Shown: positions 6,889 through 15,052 of the stretch, one piece after another | Layout of the letters: each line of letters opens with the position of its first letter | Position numbering within the stretch: the first letter of the stretch is position 1 | DNA from: a virus | Reading direction: 5' to 3' (one strand) | DNA: 43,548 nucleotides | IMG/VR virus record: IMGVR_UViG_3300042561_001599 | Location: 1-43,548 of that record | Made by a program: the position numbers and the translations under genes | The notes under the pieces: model-generated | Told to the model about the DNA's origin: nothing | The model's database searches: none | What the model saw: only the letters and a program-made list of their open reading frames with translations

Positions 6889-7751
6889 GCGCCACTCCTT
6901 TCGGTCGTGCCGCGGCGCCGGCGGCGACTCGCGCCGTCGACGTGCCAGAACTGCGCGCGCTCGCGGAGCCGGTCGTACAGGGCCGGGCCGAGCGCCGCGC
7001 CGAGCATCGGCGGGTACTCCATGGCCATCAGCGCGCGCCCGTCGGCGCCGACGGCCGGGAGGTTCAGCGTCAGCACCGTCGGGCGCTTGTGCCGCTGCCG
7101 CTGGTCGACGAGCAGCGTGAGCGACCGTTCGACCCAGTCCGACGAGCCGGTCGACGTCGCCTCGTCGACGACGAGCAGCGGCGCCATGACGAGGTCGGCC
7201 AGCATGGACGACTCCGACTCGCCGCCGTCCTTGAACGTCTCGCGCCACCGCAGCATGAGCAGCCGCGCGTCGGCGAACACGGGCCGGTCGCCGCGCCGCA
7301 CCATGCCCTGCACGAGCCCGACGGCGAGCCCGGTCTTGCCGGTGCCGTTCGGGCCGAACAAGACGAGGTCGGGCCGCGCGTCGGTCGCCTGCGCGAGCCA
7401 GTCGGCGGCCAGCGCCAGATGCCGCTTCACGGTCGCCGCCGCGCCGAACGCCTCCCCGTACGTCTCGAGCGTGTGCGGGTGCCACGCCGGCGGAAGGCCG
7501 GCCTTCGTCAACTGGTCCATGAGCGTCGACGTCGACGCCGGAACGCCGCGCGGCCACAACTCGCGCACCTCCTCCGGCGTCAGCACGGCGAGGATCGGTC
7601 GCGCGTGCCGCTGCTTGTGCACGCCGAGCGCGCACGCGCACGAGTACGCGAACGACAGGCCGTCCGCTTCCACGAACGTCACCCAGCCGCCCGCGCACAC
7701 GCCGCAGTCGCCCGTGCCGCTCGGCACCACGCCGGCCGGCGGCGGCGTCAT
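6885..7751 (-). CDS. DnaC/IstB-like helicase-loader ATPase
   Basis: Predicted AAA+ ATPase that loads the replicative helicase. The 288 residues contain an N-terminal Cys cluster (C16, C19, C38, C40), Walker A GPNGTGKT at 133-140, FADARLLML at 159-167, and Walker B PLLVVDEA at 191-198. The size and the short N-terminal zinc-like unit fit DnaC/DnaI/IstB proteins. No transposase is nearby, so an IstB transposition role is unlikely. The ATG overlaps the stop of the HTH replication gene (ATGA), the classic initiator-loader gene pair of phages. Confidence 0.88.
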   Translation of the reverse strand: MTPPPAGVVPSGTGDCGVCAGGWVTFVEADGLSFAYSCACALGVHKQRHARPILAVLTPEEVRELWPRGVPASTSTLMDQLTKAGLPPAWHPHTLETYGEAFGAAATVKRHLALAADWLAQATDARPDLVLFGPNGTGKTGLAVGLVQGMVRRGDRPVFADARLLMLRWRETFKDGGESESSMLADLVMAPLLVVDEATSTGSSDWVERSLTLLVDQRQRHKRPTVLTLNLPAVGADGRALMAMEYPPMLGAALGPALYDRLRERAQFWHVDGASRRRRRGTTERSGA

Positions 7752-8581
7752 CGCGCACCTCCGACGTCGTCGACCAACAGGTCGAGGTCGCCGGCGACGA
7801 CGGCTCGCACGCCGGCCTCGCGCGTCGCGTCGCGCACCGCGGCGGCCGTCCGCGGCGGCGGTGGCGCCGGGCGCGCCGTGCGTGCCCGCTCGACGTACGA
7901 CTGCAGCCGCGCCGGTTTCTCGACGACGAAATCGAACGTCGCTACCCACGTCGGATTGCTGCCCGTGCCCGGCGCCCGCATCCAGCGCTCGCCGTTCATC
8001 CAGACGAACAGCGCGCGCCAGTCGTCGAGGTCGGGCACGGCCGCGCACGCGCGGACGAGGCGCGCGTGCCGGTCGCGGTGCAGCGGCGGCCGCACCTTCG
8101 GGTAGGGCGCCGTGGTCGTGTCGTTCCACGCGCCTACCACGGCGTCCGGCGTCGCCGACCGTACCGGCGTACTGACGATTCCTGATGGGTCTATGTACGG
8201 TTCTTTATTGTGTGTCGCCGTTGACGCCCCTGACGCGTCTCCAATGACGCCCCTACCTGCCTCGGATGGCGCCCCATCAGGCGCCGGGAGGCGTGCCAGA
8301 TTGACACCCCTGCCCGGCACCGGGTTCGGGTGCACGCGGTAGGTCGTCGGGCGGTGGTGCGACGCCTCGGCGTCGACGACGAGGTGCCCGGCGTCGACGA
8401 GTTCGGCGAGCACCCGCTGCACCGTCCGGCGCGACATGGTGCACGACGTGACGAGCAGGCCGACGGATGGATAGGCGTTGCGTCCGTCGTCGTTGGCGCA
8501 GTCGGCGAGCTTGAGCAGCACGAGCTTCTGTGCCGGCGGCAGGGGCAGGTCCCACACGGCGGTCATTACGCGCACGCTCAC
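7748..8581 (-). CDS. Helix-turn-helix replication initiation protein
   Basis: Encodes 277 residues from the GTG that overlaps the upstream stop (GTGA). This start gives MSVRVMTAVWDLPLPP, matching how phage O/DnaD-type initiators usually begin; an internal ATG at 8564-8566 is the alternative. Residues about 15-75 form a winged HTH (KLVLLKLADCANDDG, then SRRTVQRVLAEL). A variable linker precedes a C-terminal unit (WRALFVWMNGERWM, PTWVATFDFVV), as in DnaD-like or phage replication proteins that contact the helicase loader. It is directly upstream of that loader. Confidence 0.82.
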   Translation of the reverse strand: MSVRVMTAVWDLPLPPAQKLVLLKLADCANDDGRNAYPSVGLLVTSCTMSRRTVQRVLAELVDAGHLVVDAEASHHRPTTYRVHPNPVPGRGVNLARLPAPDGAPSEAGRGVIGDASGASTATHNKEPYIDPSGIVSTPVRSATPDAVVGAWNDTTTAPYPKVRPPLHRDRHARLVRACAAVPDLDDWRALFVWMNGERWMRAPGTGSNPTWVATFDFVVEKPARLQSYVERARTARPAPPPPRTAAAVRDATREAGVRAVVAGDLDLLVDDVGGAR

Positions 8582-9492
8582 GACCGATACCTCAGGCCGA
8601 CCTTGGCGCGCGACGTGAGCCCCGGGTACAGCATCGCGGCGCCCTGCCGCTTCGCCACGACGTCGAGCGCCGACTGGTCGAGCGTCAGCACCTCCGGCGA
8701 CGGCGCGGCCACCGTGGCCGACACCTCCGCGGCCGCGGCGAGCAGTTCGGCCCGCGCGAGCCGGGCCTTGCCCGGCGTCATGCCCTCGACATACCGCTCG
8801 ATGATCAGCGGCAGGTAGCGGTGCACGACGAGCGGGAGCGCGATGGCCGCGATGGCCTCGTCGCGGTCGGTGACGACGGCTTCGTAGGACGTCACGACCG
8901 ACTGGCCGGCCACCTTCGCCGGTGCGGCCACCGTGACGACCGGCGGCGCGACGTCGAGCGGCGCGGTGGCCGTGTCTTCGGCCTCGGCGCGCAGGGCCGC
9001 GGCCACTTCGGGACTCGTCGCGCGCGCCGCCGCGGCGTCGAGGTTCGCGACCATGGCCACGCGCACGGCCTCGGCCTCCGCGGCCGCCTCGGCCGCCTTC
9101 GTCGCCGCCTCGGCCTCCGCCCGGCGCGCCTGTTCCACGTGGAACTGTGCGATGACGCCGCCGAGGTGGTCGTCGGCGCGCTGCCACGGGTCGAGGTCGG
9201 TCTTGGCGAGCTTCCGGGCCTCGGCGAGCGCAGCGGTGAGGGGTTCGGCCTGCGCCTTGTGGTGCGCGGTGATGGCCTTGGCGGTCGCGCGCACCACGCG
9301 GTGCGCCTCGCTCGCCACGTCGCACACGGCCTGCGTGTCGACGGTCGTGATGGTCGTGGCCAGCGCGAGCACCTTCGCGGTCGCCGCGTCGACGGGCGCC
9401 GGCACGAGGGCGAGGGTGACGGTGGCAGGCGCCGGCGGCGGCGCGACGTCGGCCGGCGCGGCGCGCCGGGTCTTGCGGGTCGTGGTCGTCAT
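8578..9492 (-). CDS. Ala-rich coiled-coil protein of the recombination block
   Basis: Encodes 304 residues beginning MTTTTRKTRRA, after CTGGAGAACCCGACC-ATG. Residues about 50-170 are long Ala/Glu-rich helices (EAEAATKAAEAAAEAEAVR) with coiled-coil character. A compact C-terminal domain follows (about 200-304: VTSYEAVVTDRDEAIAAIAL, then RYVEGMTPGKARL). Helical proteins of this kind often accompany phage single-strand annealing systems, but I cannot assign a named family. It lies between the PD-(D/E)XK nuclease and the initiator. Confidence 0.72.
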   Translation of the reverse strand: MTTTTRKTRRAAPADVAPPPAPATVTLALVPAPVDAATAKVLALATTITTVDTQAVCDVASEAHRVVRATAKAITAHHKAQAEPLTAALAEARKLAKTDLDPWQRADDHLGGVIAQFHVEQARRAEAEAATKAAEAAAEAEAVRVAMVANLDAAAARATSPEVAAALRAEAEDTATAPLDVAPPVVTVAAPAKVAGQSVVTSYEAVVTDRDEAIAAIALPLVVHRYLPLIIERYVEGMTPGKARLARAELLAAAAEVSATVAAPSPEVLTLDQSALDVVAKRQGAAMLYPGLTSRAKVGLRYRS

Positions 9493-9530
9493 GGTCGGGT
9501 TCTCCAGTCGAACGAATCGAGCGTTGAGCA

Positions 9531-10079
9531 TTATGCAGCCAGTCGGCCCACAACGTCGACGACGTCGCGGGCGCGCGGGTGCGGCACGAGCTTGTAGGTG
9601 CCCGTGGCGCGGAGATACAGCGCGAAGCGGTGCGCGGCGCCGAGGCCGAGCAGGACCGCGTACGACGCCGTCTGCAGGCGGTGCCAGTCCGCAGGGGCAC
9701 CGGACTTGATGTCGACGATGACCGGGCGCGGCCACGCCGGCCCGGTGAACGTGCCGACACGGTCCGGCGTGCCGCCGAGGCGCAGGCTCGGCGACACGAC
9801 CGGGCGCTCGACGGCCGACCAGCGCGGTCGGTAATCGGCGAGGAACAGGACGTAACCGGCGACGTACGCGAGCACGTCGGCCGGCCACGCGGCGGCGTCG
9901 AAGGCGCCGAGGTCGACGTCGGTGCACGCGCGGTGCACCAGCGTACCGCGCGCGCACCCCTCGGCCGTGTAGTACGTCCGGTCGATGTCGCCGTGCCGCG
10001 CGAGGCGCGCCGTCACCGACTCCACGACCACGCCGTCAAGGGCGTACTCGTGCGCGTCGTCGTCGTAGGTGAAGATCAC
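9531..10079 (-). CDS. PD-(D/E)XK nuclease (RecB/Cas4-like)
   Basis: Predicted exonuclease that would make single strands for the Rad52-like annealing protein encoded upstream. The 182 residues show RGTLVHRA with H49, GGTPDR with D106, IVDIKSG with D123 and K125, and QTASY (136-140). This is the RecB-type order H...GxxD...(D/E)xK...QxxxY. The small size fits phage exonucleases such as those related to Cas4 and lambda Exo, without the four-Cys cluster of Cas4. The start is GTG overlapping the upstream stop (GTGA). Confidence 0.88.
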   Translation of the reverse strand: MIFTYDDDAHEYALDGVVVESVTARLARHGDIDRTYYTAEGCARGTLVHRACTDVDLGAFDAAAWPADVLAYVAGYVLFLADYRPRWSAVERPVVSPSLRLGGTPDRVGTFTGPAWPRPVIVDIKSGAPADWHRLQTASYAVLLGLGAAHRFALYLRATGTYKLVPHPRARDVVDVVGRLAA

Positions 10080-10273
10080 CGGCGGCCTCCACACGCGACG
10101 ACCGTGGCGCCGCGCTCCGTCCGCGCGACGACCACGGCGCCGCACGCGCACGCGAACGCGGCGCGCACCGGGTGGCCGCACCGCCGGCACGCCGCCACGC
10201 GCGTCGGCTGCACCGTGCCGCACGTCGTACAGCGGTACGACGGCGGCCCGGGCAGGATTCGGTGCGTCGTCAT
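10076..10273 (-). CDS. Small double zinc-ribbon protein
   Basis: Encodes 65 residues. CTTC (15-18) with CRRC (29-32) make one zinc ribbon; CACG plus a later Cys make a partial second. The ATG overlaps the upstream Zn-finger gene stop (ATGA), and its own stop overlaps the nuclease start (GTGA). It is probably a nucleic-acid or protein-binding accessory of the recombination genes (inference from position). Confidence 0.7.
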   Translation of the reverse strand: MTTHRILPGPPSYRCTTCGTVQPTRVAACRRCGHPVRAAFACACGAVVVARTERGATVVACGGRR

Positions 10274-10623
10274 TCATGCACCGCCGCGGCATCGCACCGC
10301 CAGACATCGAGGCCGCCGACGTGCTTGACGGCGTACGCCCGGGCGCCGCACGCGCACGCGACGGTGCGGTCGACGAACGCGCCGTCGCAGCACCGCGACA
10401 TGTCGCCGATGCGGCCGCATGCGCGGCACTGGTCGGCCTCGGTGCCCGGCACCACCTCGTGCACCACCTCGACGACCGGCGGCGGCGCAAGGACAATCGG
10501 CCACCGGCACACGAGGCACGGCGCCACGAGGAACCGTGCTGGATGCAACGCCGCCGGCACCTCGACGGCCGACCGCGACCGGCACGTCTCGCACGTGCCG
10601 ACGCGCCGCACCGTCGCGCTCAC
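10270..10623 (-). CDS. Multi-CXXC zinc-binding protein
   Basis: Encodes 117 residues from the GTG that overlaps the stop of the Rad52-like gene (GTGA). Cys pairs in order: CETC, CLVC, CRAC, CC, CACG and a final WRCD, giving perhaps three small zinc ribbons. The gene directly follows the Rad52-like gene. The role is not known; small zinc proteins between annealing protein and nuclease genes may be recombination mediators (inference). Confidence 0.7.
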   Translation of the reverse strand: MSATVRRVGTCETCRSRSAVEVPAALHPARFLVAPCLVCRWPIVLAPPPVVEVVHEVVPGTEADQCRACGRIGDMSRCCDGAFVDRTVACACGARAYAVKHVGGLDVWRCDAAAVHE

Positions 10624-11591
10624 TTGCCACCTCGCATAGCCCACGCGACGACGGCGTCGTACTGCCGCGCCGGGAGTTCGCGCGTGGTCGGCGCGTCGGC
10701 GCCGGCCTTCGGCTGCACGCCGAGCGCCACGAGGTGCGCGCGCATGGCGCCGTTCGAGACGCCGTGCGTGCGGCACAGGTCGAAGAGGCGCGTGCGCTGC
10801 TCCTCGGTGATGGTCCGCGCCACCATGCCCTGCGCCGTCGGCGGCGTGGCGTGCGTCGCGCGCGGCCGGTCCTGCCCGGCCGTGTGGTCGTCGTGGTCGG
10901 CGACGCGCCGCGTGCCGGGCTTCTCGTCCCAGAAGGCCGGCGCGTCCTTCCGGCGCCACTGCCACCGCTCGCCCTCGCGCGCCGCGTCCTTCGGCGTGTT
11001 CGTGCGGTACACCTTCACGCAGCACCGCTCGCGCCACGCGTCGGCAAAGCGCTTATCCCAGCACTCCGACAGCACGCCGATGTCCTTGCAGCACCGGGTG
11101 AGCGCGTTCGACTTGAGGCTCTCCGTCGTCGTCGACCACGACATGCGCGAGTTGCTGGCGTGATAGTCGGCCTCGCCCCACGCAAGCGATACCCAGCGGC
11201 GCCCGACGACGAGCCCCCACTGTTGCGTGAGCGTGTTTCCCATGACGCGCGCCTCGCCGAGCGGGCGGAGCCCCCAGCCGCCCGGGCCGAAGGCCGCGTT
11301 GAGCCGGCGCCGCACGTGCACTTGCGCGCCGTAGATTTCGCCGGTCGGCAGGACGTCGATCTCCTCGTCGCGCGCCGGCGCGAGCAGCAGGGCCGCCTGC
11401 TTCGCCGTGAAGCGCACGCTGCCGATGCCGGTCATGCGCGTCGGGTCCGCGACGAGGTCGTGCGGCCCGTCGGGCGCCGGCGGCGCCGCGTCGTCGGTGG
11501 CCGGGCGGCGCGGCGCGAGGGCGGTGGTGGTCGGTGCCGGGCGGCGCGGTGCCGCCTGCGGCGCGTGGTCGATGGTCTGGTCGTCGTTCAT
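10620..11591 (-). CDS. Rad52/MGM101-like single-strand annealing protein
   Basis: Predicted recombinase that anneals complementary strands. The 323 residues have a disordered, Pro/Ala-rich N-terminus (1-50). The core at about 55-200 includes EIYGAQVHVRRRLNAAFG, GWGLRPLGEARV, the basic/Ser-rich ESLKSNALTRCCKDIGV, and WDKRFADAW, the arrangement of the Rad52/MGM101 group in which a loaded helix with conserved K follows a beta hairpin. A C-terminal helical unit (about 255-323) follows a charged linker. The start ATG has CGGAGAACCGAC in front. The nearby nuclease gene (9531-10079) supports a recombination module. Confidence 0.82.
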   Translation of the reverse strand: MNDDQTIDHAPQAAPRRPAPTTTALAPRRPATDDAAPPAPDGPHDLVADPTRMTGIGSVRFTAKQAALLLAPARDEEIDVLPTGEIYGAQVHVRRRLNAAFGPGGWGLRPLGEARVMGNTLTQQWGLVVGRRWVSLAWGEADYHASNSRMSWSTTTESLKSNALTRCCKDIGVLSECWDKRFADAWRERCCVKVYRTNTPKDAAREGERWQWRRKDAPAFWDEKPGTRRVADHDDHTAGQDRPRATHATPPTAQGMVARTITEEQRTRLFDLCRTHGVSNGAMRAHLVALGVQPKAGADAPTTRELPARQYDAVVAWAMRGGK

Positions 11592-11693
11592 GTCGGTTCT
11601 CCGCTGGCGGTCGTTTGACAGCCCGGCCGCGCAGTGCCAGCATTACGCGGTCGGGTGCGGGCCGAGGGTCCAGTCCCTTCGGTCCTCCTCCAA

Positions 11694-11722
11694 GGGCGGC
11701 GCGTCTGGTCGGCGCGCCGCCC
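11694..11722 (-). terminator. Perfect 10-bp GC hairpin between two early genes
   Basis: GGGCGGCGCG at 11694-11703 pairs with CGCGCCGCCC at 11713-11722 around a 9-base loop. It lies just past the stop of the ribbon-helix-helix gene, in the 134-base gap before the Rad52-like gene. There is no U-rich tail (TTGGAGG follows), so it could be a pause or attenuator, an RNA-stabilising hairpin, or a non-canonical terminator. The rest of the gap shows only the Shine-Dalgarno of the next gene. Confidence 0.5.
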
Positions 11723-11725
11723 GCC

Positions 11726-12052
11726 TTACGTACCGGGCGCCTCGGCCGGCCGGTCGTCCTTCCATTTTCCCCACGCGTGAGGGCCCGTGTGCCCGGCGAC
11801 GCGCCCGCACCGCCGGTCGTGCCCGTCGTGCCACGTGTGCGGGCACCGTGCCCGGGCCGCGGTCGGCGCGGCGGCGGCGTGTGCCGCCAGCAGCACCGAC
11901 TCAATGTAGTCGTTCCTCGACATGCCGGCCGCCGCCGCGCCGGCCGCCGCGGCGTCGTAGCCGGCGTCGGTCATGGTCAACGTGAACGAGCGCGCCTTGT
12001 TCTTCCCGGTGAACGCGGCCGGGCGGCCGCGCGCCGGGCGCCGCACCGTCAC
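11726..12052 (-). CDS. Ribbon-helix-helix protein with Cys/His tail
   Basis: Encodes 108 residues from a GTG that overlaps the stop of the large ParB-like gene (GTGA). Residues about 20-62 resemble a ribbon-helix-helix unit (a strand ARSFTLTMTDAGYD, then a helix, then GMSRNDYIESVLLAAHA). The C-terminal part has CPHTWHDGHDRRC and GHTGPHAW, a CxHxxHxxxxxC-like cluster that may bind zinc. It may regulate its own operon or act with the ParB-like protein; no ParA-type ATPase is visible. Confidence 0.7.
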   Translation of the reverse strand: MTVRRPARGRPAAFTGKNKARSFTLTMTDAGYDAAAAGAAAAGMSRNDYIESVLLAAHAAAAPTAARARCPHTWHDGHDRRCGRVAGHTGPHAWGKWKDDRPAEAPGT

Positions 12053-13662
12053 GACCGCCCTGCCTTGCCCTTGGAGGGCCGACCGCCGGCCGCCCGGGCC
12101 TTCGGCGCCGCCTTGGCCTTCCGACGCGCCCTGAGGGCCGCCAGCGCGTCGGCGGCCACCTTCGCGCCGTCGACGCCGACGTGCGTGGCCAGCCGGCCGA
12201 GGGCGCCGTCCTTCAGGGCCCACTTGAGCCCGGCGCGACCGCCGAACGCGCCGCCGGCGCCGGCGTAGGCCCACGCGACGAGCCGCCGGGCGGCGACGGC
12301 CGGCGACGCCTTCAGGCACGCCGCCCAGTCGCCGACCGACGCGTAGGCCACCGCGGGCACGTCGACGCACCCGAACCGCCGCGCCGCGTCGAGGGCGGGC
12401 GTGCCGGCGCCGGTGAGCGACCCGACGCCGACGAGCAGCGTGAGGTCGGTGTCGGCCGTCACGGCCTCGACCGCCGCCTCGGCGACCGCCGCCAACTGCG
12501 CGCGCTCGTCCTTCCGCGCGTCGCGCTCCGCCTTCGCCCGCTCCGCCACCACCGCCGCCGCGCCGGCCGACGTCGGCAGCGCCGCCGCGCCGGGCGCCGC
12601 CTCGCGCGCCACCAGCCGCAGCCGGAGCACCAGCCCGAGGCGCGCGACGTTCGGCGACTCCACGACCACGCCGACCACGCGGCCCTGCTTCGGCGCGCCC
12701 TTCGCCGTCCGCTCGACGTCGGAGAGCGCCACGAGCGACCGCGCGACGCCTGCCGCGCGCGCCGTGGCCACGCGGCCCGGCGCGTAGAACTCCGAGAACG
12801 CGACGGCGTCCGGCGCCGCGTTCTCGAACGCGCGCAGGACGTGCGCGTCGCCCTTCGCCGCGTAGCACGCCGCGTCCATGCAGCGCCCGACGCCGGGCTC
12901 GTCGAACAAGCCCGGCGTCGACGCCGTCGACTTCGGGCACGCCGCGCAACTGCCGGCGGCCGGCACGAGCAGGGCGTCGTGCAGCGACCACGGCGCGACC
13001 GCGAGGTCGCGCAGGTCGCCGCACAGCCAGCCGTCGACGGCCGACTCAGGCTCCGGGTCCGTCGGCGACGTGCGCTCGAGGACGTCGTCGGTCCACTGCT
13101 CCTGCAGCGCCGGCGTGCACCGCGCAAGGGCCACCGCGGCGCCGCGCGTGAGGCGCCCGGCCTCGAACGCCTCCGCGAGCACCGGCAGGAGCGCGGTGAG
13201 CTGCGCGGTGCGCACGACGAAGGGCACGGTGAAGCCGAGGCGCTCGGCCACGTCGGCCGCCGGCGCGCGGCCGAGCATGTCGGCAATCGCGCGCGCCTCC
13301 TCCATGGGCTGCAGCGCGCGGCGCTGGAGGTTCTCGACGAGCGCCACCATGTCGGCGGCGTCGTTGGCGTCGTCGGTCATCACGCGCACTGGGCACGTCG
13401 CCCAGCCGAGCGACCGGACGGCGGCGAGCCGGCGCGCGCCGGCGACGAGTTCGTAGGCGCGCGGCTCGACCGCGCCGCCGACGAGGCGCACGGTCGGCGG
13501 ATTGATCAGGCCCGACTCCCGGATGCTGGCCGCGAGGGCGCGCACGTCGTCGTCGGTCGGCGCCGGGTGCCGGTGCCGCACGTTCGACACGACGTGGATC
13601 GCGTCGAGCGGTACGTGGTCGTTGGCGAACTTCGCCGCGGTGGTGGTCGTGGTGGTCGTCAT
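12049..13662 (-). CDS. Large ParB-like protein with Cys cluster
   Basis: Encodes 537 residues beginning MTTTTTTTAAK. A ParB N-terminal domain spans about 15-115, with LVAGARRL (72-79) and ENLQRR (110-115). A helix-turn-helix follows (about 132-160). Then come a variable helical part and a Cys cluster, C239, C242, C261, C266 (SCAACPK, RCMDAACYAAK), a layout known from plasmid and phage ParB-like proteins. The long Ala/Arg-rich C-terminus ends in a Lys-rich tail, probably for DNA binding. The ATG follows CGGAGCAACGACC. It may work in gene regulation, replication or plasmid-like partition; the function is not shown by the sequence. Confidence 0.85.
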   Translation of the reverse strand: MTTTTTTTAAKFANDHVPLDAIHVVSNVRHRHPAPTDDDVRALAASIRESGLINPPTVRLVGGAVEPRAYELVAGARRLAAVRSLGWATCPVRVMTDDANDAADMVALVENLQRRALQPMEEARAIADMLGRAPAADVAERLGFTVPFVVRTAQLTALLPVLAEAFEAGRLTRGAAVALARCTPALQEQWTDDVLERTSPTDPEPESAVDGWLCGDLRDLAVAPWSLHDALLVPAAGSCAACPKSTASTPGLFDEPGVGRCMDAACYAAKGDAHVLRAFENAAPDAVAFSEFYAPGRVATARAAGVARSLVALSDVERTAKGAPKQGRVVGVVVESPNVARLGLVLRLRLVAREAAPGAAALPTSAGAAAVVAERAKAERDARKDERAQLAAVAEAAVEAVTADTDLTLLVGVGSLTGAGTPALDAARRFGCVDVPAVAYASVGDWAACLKASPAVAARRLVAWAYAGAGGAFGGRAGLKWALKDGALGRLATHVGVDGAKVAADALAALRARRKAKAAPKARAAGGRPSKGKAGRS

Positions 13663-13705
13663 GGTCGTTGCTCCGTCTGCAGGGCGCGCCGTGGTGGTCG
13701 GGTGC

Positions 13706-13747
13706 GTGAGGCCGCGGCCGGGCGCGCCCGCGGCGGCCGGGCCTCAC
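13706..13747 (-). terminator. Long GC hairpin in the gap before the ParB-like gene
   Basis: GTGAGGCC (13706-13713) pairs with GGCCTCAC (13740-13747), and six further pairs can form inside after a one-base bulge, leaving about 13 loop bases. It is 15 bases past the stop of the DUF3150-like gene and before the promoter-proximal leader of the ParB-like gene. There is no U tract. Likely a terminator or attenuator for the AAA+ block. Confidence 0.5.
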
Positions 13748-13761
13748 GTCGTGCGTCGTGG

Positions 13762-14727
13762 TTAGTCGTCGTCGGTGAACGTGATGGCGCGCCCGCGCGT
13801 CGTGACCATCGTGGCGAGCTCGCGGCTCACGGCGGCCATGTCCTCCGCCACGCGGTCGCGCACCGCGCCGTCGGCGCGGAGGTCGTCGGCGGCAACGCCG
13901 TTGAGCATGCCGCGCGCCCGGGTGACGAGGCCACGCAGGTCGGCGTCGTCGGTGAGGTCGCGCGAGGGGAAATCGTCGAGAAACTCGCGCAGCCGAGCCA
14001 CCATCGTGTCGCGGAAGACCTTGGGCTTGCCGTTCGTCGCGGTGCCCGTCAGGCGGTCGCGCATGTGCTCGACGAGTTCCAGCATGGCGCCGCGCAGCAC
14101 GTCGCGAATCTGCCGCGCGACCTCCTGCGCCTGCTGGTCTGCCCGGGCCCTCGCCGCCGCGTGGATACGCGCGTCGATGCGGCGCAGCGACGCCGGCGCG
14201 CCGAGGTCCAGCCATTCCCAGCGAAAGGCGAACGTGTCGCGCACGGCGTCGGCCGAGGGGTAGTCGGCGGCGTTGAAAAGCGCGCCGAGCGACGCGCGCA
14301 TCTCCGCCACGCGCGCCGGGTAGTGCGCGACGAACGCGTCGACGAGCGCGGCCCGCTTGGCGAGGTGCCCCTCAAGTTTCGCCTCGACCGTCGCGACGAG
14401 GTCGTGCGGCACGAGGTAGATGCCGGGCCGGAAGAACGACGGCAGGCACTTCGCCTGCATCCATTCCTGCACGTCGCGGTCGAGGCCCGCGACCGCCCGC
14501 AATTCGGCGCAGTTGAGCAGGCGCTTGTGCACCGACAGTAGCCGCTGGTTCGGCTTGGCGTCGTCGCCGGCGTCGTCCTGCGGCAGGGCGCTCGTCGGCA
14601 CGACGTCGACGTCGGTGCCGCGCACCTTGCGCGTCGTGCCGAACAACGAACGGGAGATGTTGACGGCTACCGAACGCGTGAGGACGTTCGGGAGGTGGTC
14701 AGGCGTGGCGTGCGTGGTCGTGGTCAT
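13762..14727 (-). CDS. DUF3150-like phage protein
   Basis: Encodes 321 residues starting MTTTTHATPD. The start follows AGGAGCACCCGACC-ATG. It is mostly helical: RLLSVHKRLLNCAELRAV (about 63-80), FFRPGIYLVPHDLV (98-111), then long Arg/Glu helices and a C-terminus ending ITFTDDD. This size, the KRLLN...GIYLVP pattern and the nearby AAA+ gene fit the DUF3150 family, which in phages and bacteria commonly accompanies CobS/MoxR-like ATPases. The function of the family is unknown. It is the last gene of the AAA+ block. Confidence 0.72.
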   Translation of the reverse strand: MTTTTHATPDHLPNVLTRSVAVNISRSLFGTTRKVRGTDVDVVPTSALPQDDAGDDAKPNQRLLSVHKRLLNCAELRAVAGLDRDVQEWMQAKCLPSFFRPGIYLVPHDLVATVEAKLEGHLAKRAALVDAFVAHYPARVAEMRASLGALFNAADYPSADAVRDTFAFRWEWLDLGAPASLRRIDARIHAAARARADQQAQEVARQIRDVLRGAMLELVEHMRDRLTGTATNGKPKVFRDTMVARLREFLDDFPSRDLTDDADLRGLVTRARGMLNGVAADDLRADGAVRDRVAEDMAAVSRELATMVTTRGRAITFTDDD

Positions 14728-14746
14728 GGTCGGGTGCTCCTGCGTG

Positions 14747-15052
14747 TCAGTCGATGAAGGCGACGTCGATGGCCGCGGCCGCCATGGCCTCGACCTCGGC
14801 GCGCGTGAGGCCGTGCACGCGGCCGGCCATGGCCGAGACGATGAAGCCGACCGGCGCCGTGAGGCGGCCCGGCCGGACCTGCATGCACGTCAGGATGGCG
14901 TGCGCGACCGCCGCTTCAAACTCCGGCAGGTCGCCCATCCATGCGTGCGGCAGCACGCGCACGTGCAGCGTCGACGCGGTCGCGTTGATGGCGTCGTGCA
15001 TCGCGCGGTCCTCCGCCGACAATTGCGGGCGGCCGGCGTCCGGCGCGCTCAC
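14747..15052 (-). CDS. Hypothetical helical protein of the AAA+ block
   Basis: Encodes 101 residues from a GTG overlapping the upstream stop (GTGA). It is predicted mainly helical (LSAEDRAMHDAINATA, LPEFEAAVAHAILTCMQV, LTRAEVEAMAAAAIDVAF). It contains one Cys. No family recognised. Its position between the DUF2997-like pair and the DUF3150-like gene suggests it belongs to the same functional block. Confidence 0.65.
   Translation of the reverse strand: MSAPDAGRPQLSAEDRAMHDAINATASTLHVRVLPHAWMGDLPEFEAAVAHAILTCMQVRPGRLTAPVGFIVSAMAGRVHGLTRAEVEAMAAAAIDVAFID

Noticed and set aside
6885-7751. IstB of an insertion sequence
   Set aside because: No transposase or terminal repeats nearby; it is coupled to a phage initiator gene.
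12181-14541. 786-codon open frame on the plus strand
   Set aside because: It lies opposite two well-supported genes (ParB-like, DUF3150-like), consists mostly of Arg/Gly/Ala/Val, and has no family motif. Long antisense frames are expected at this GC content.
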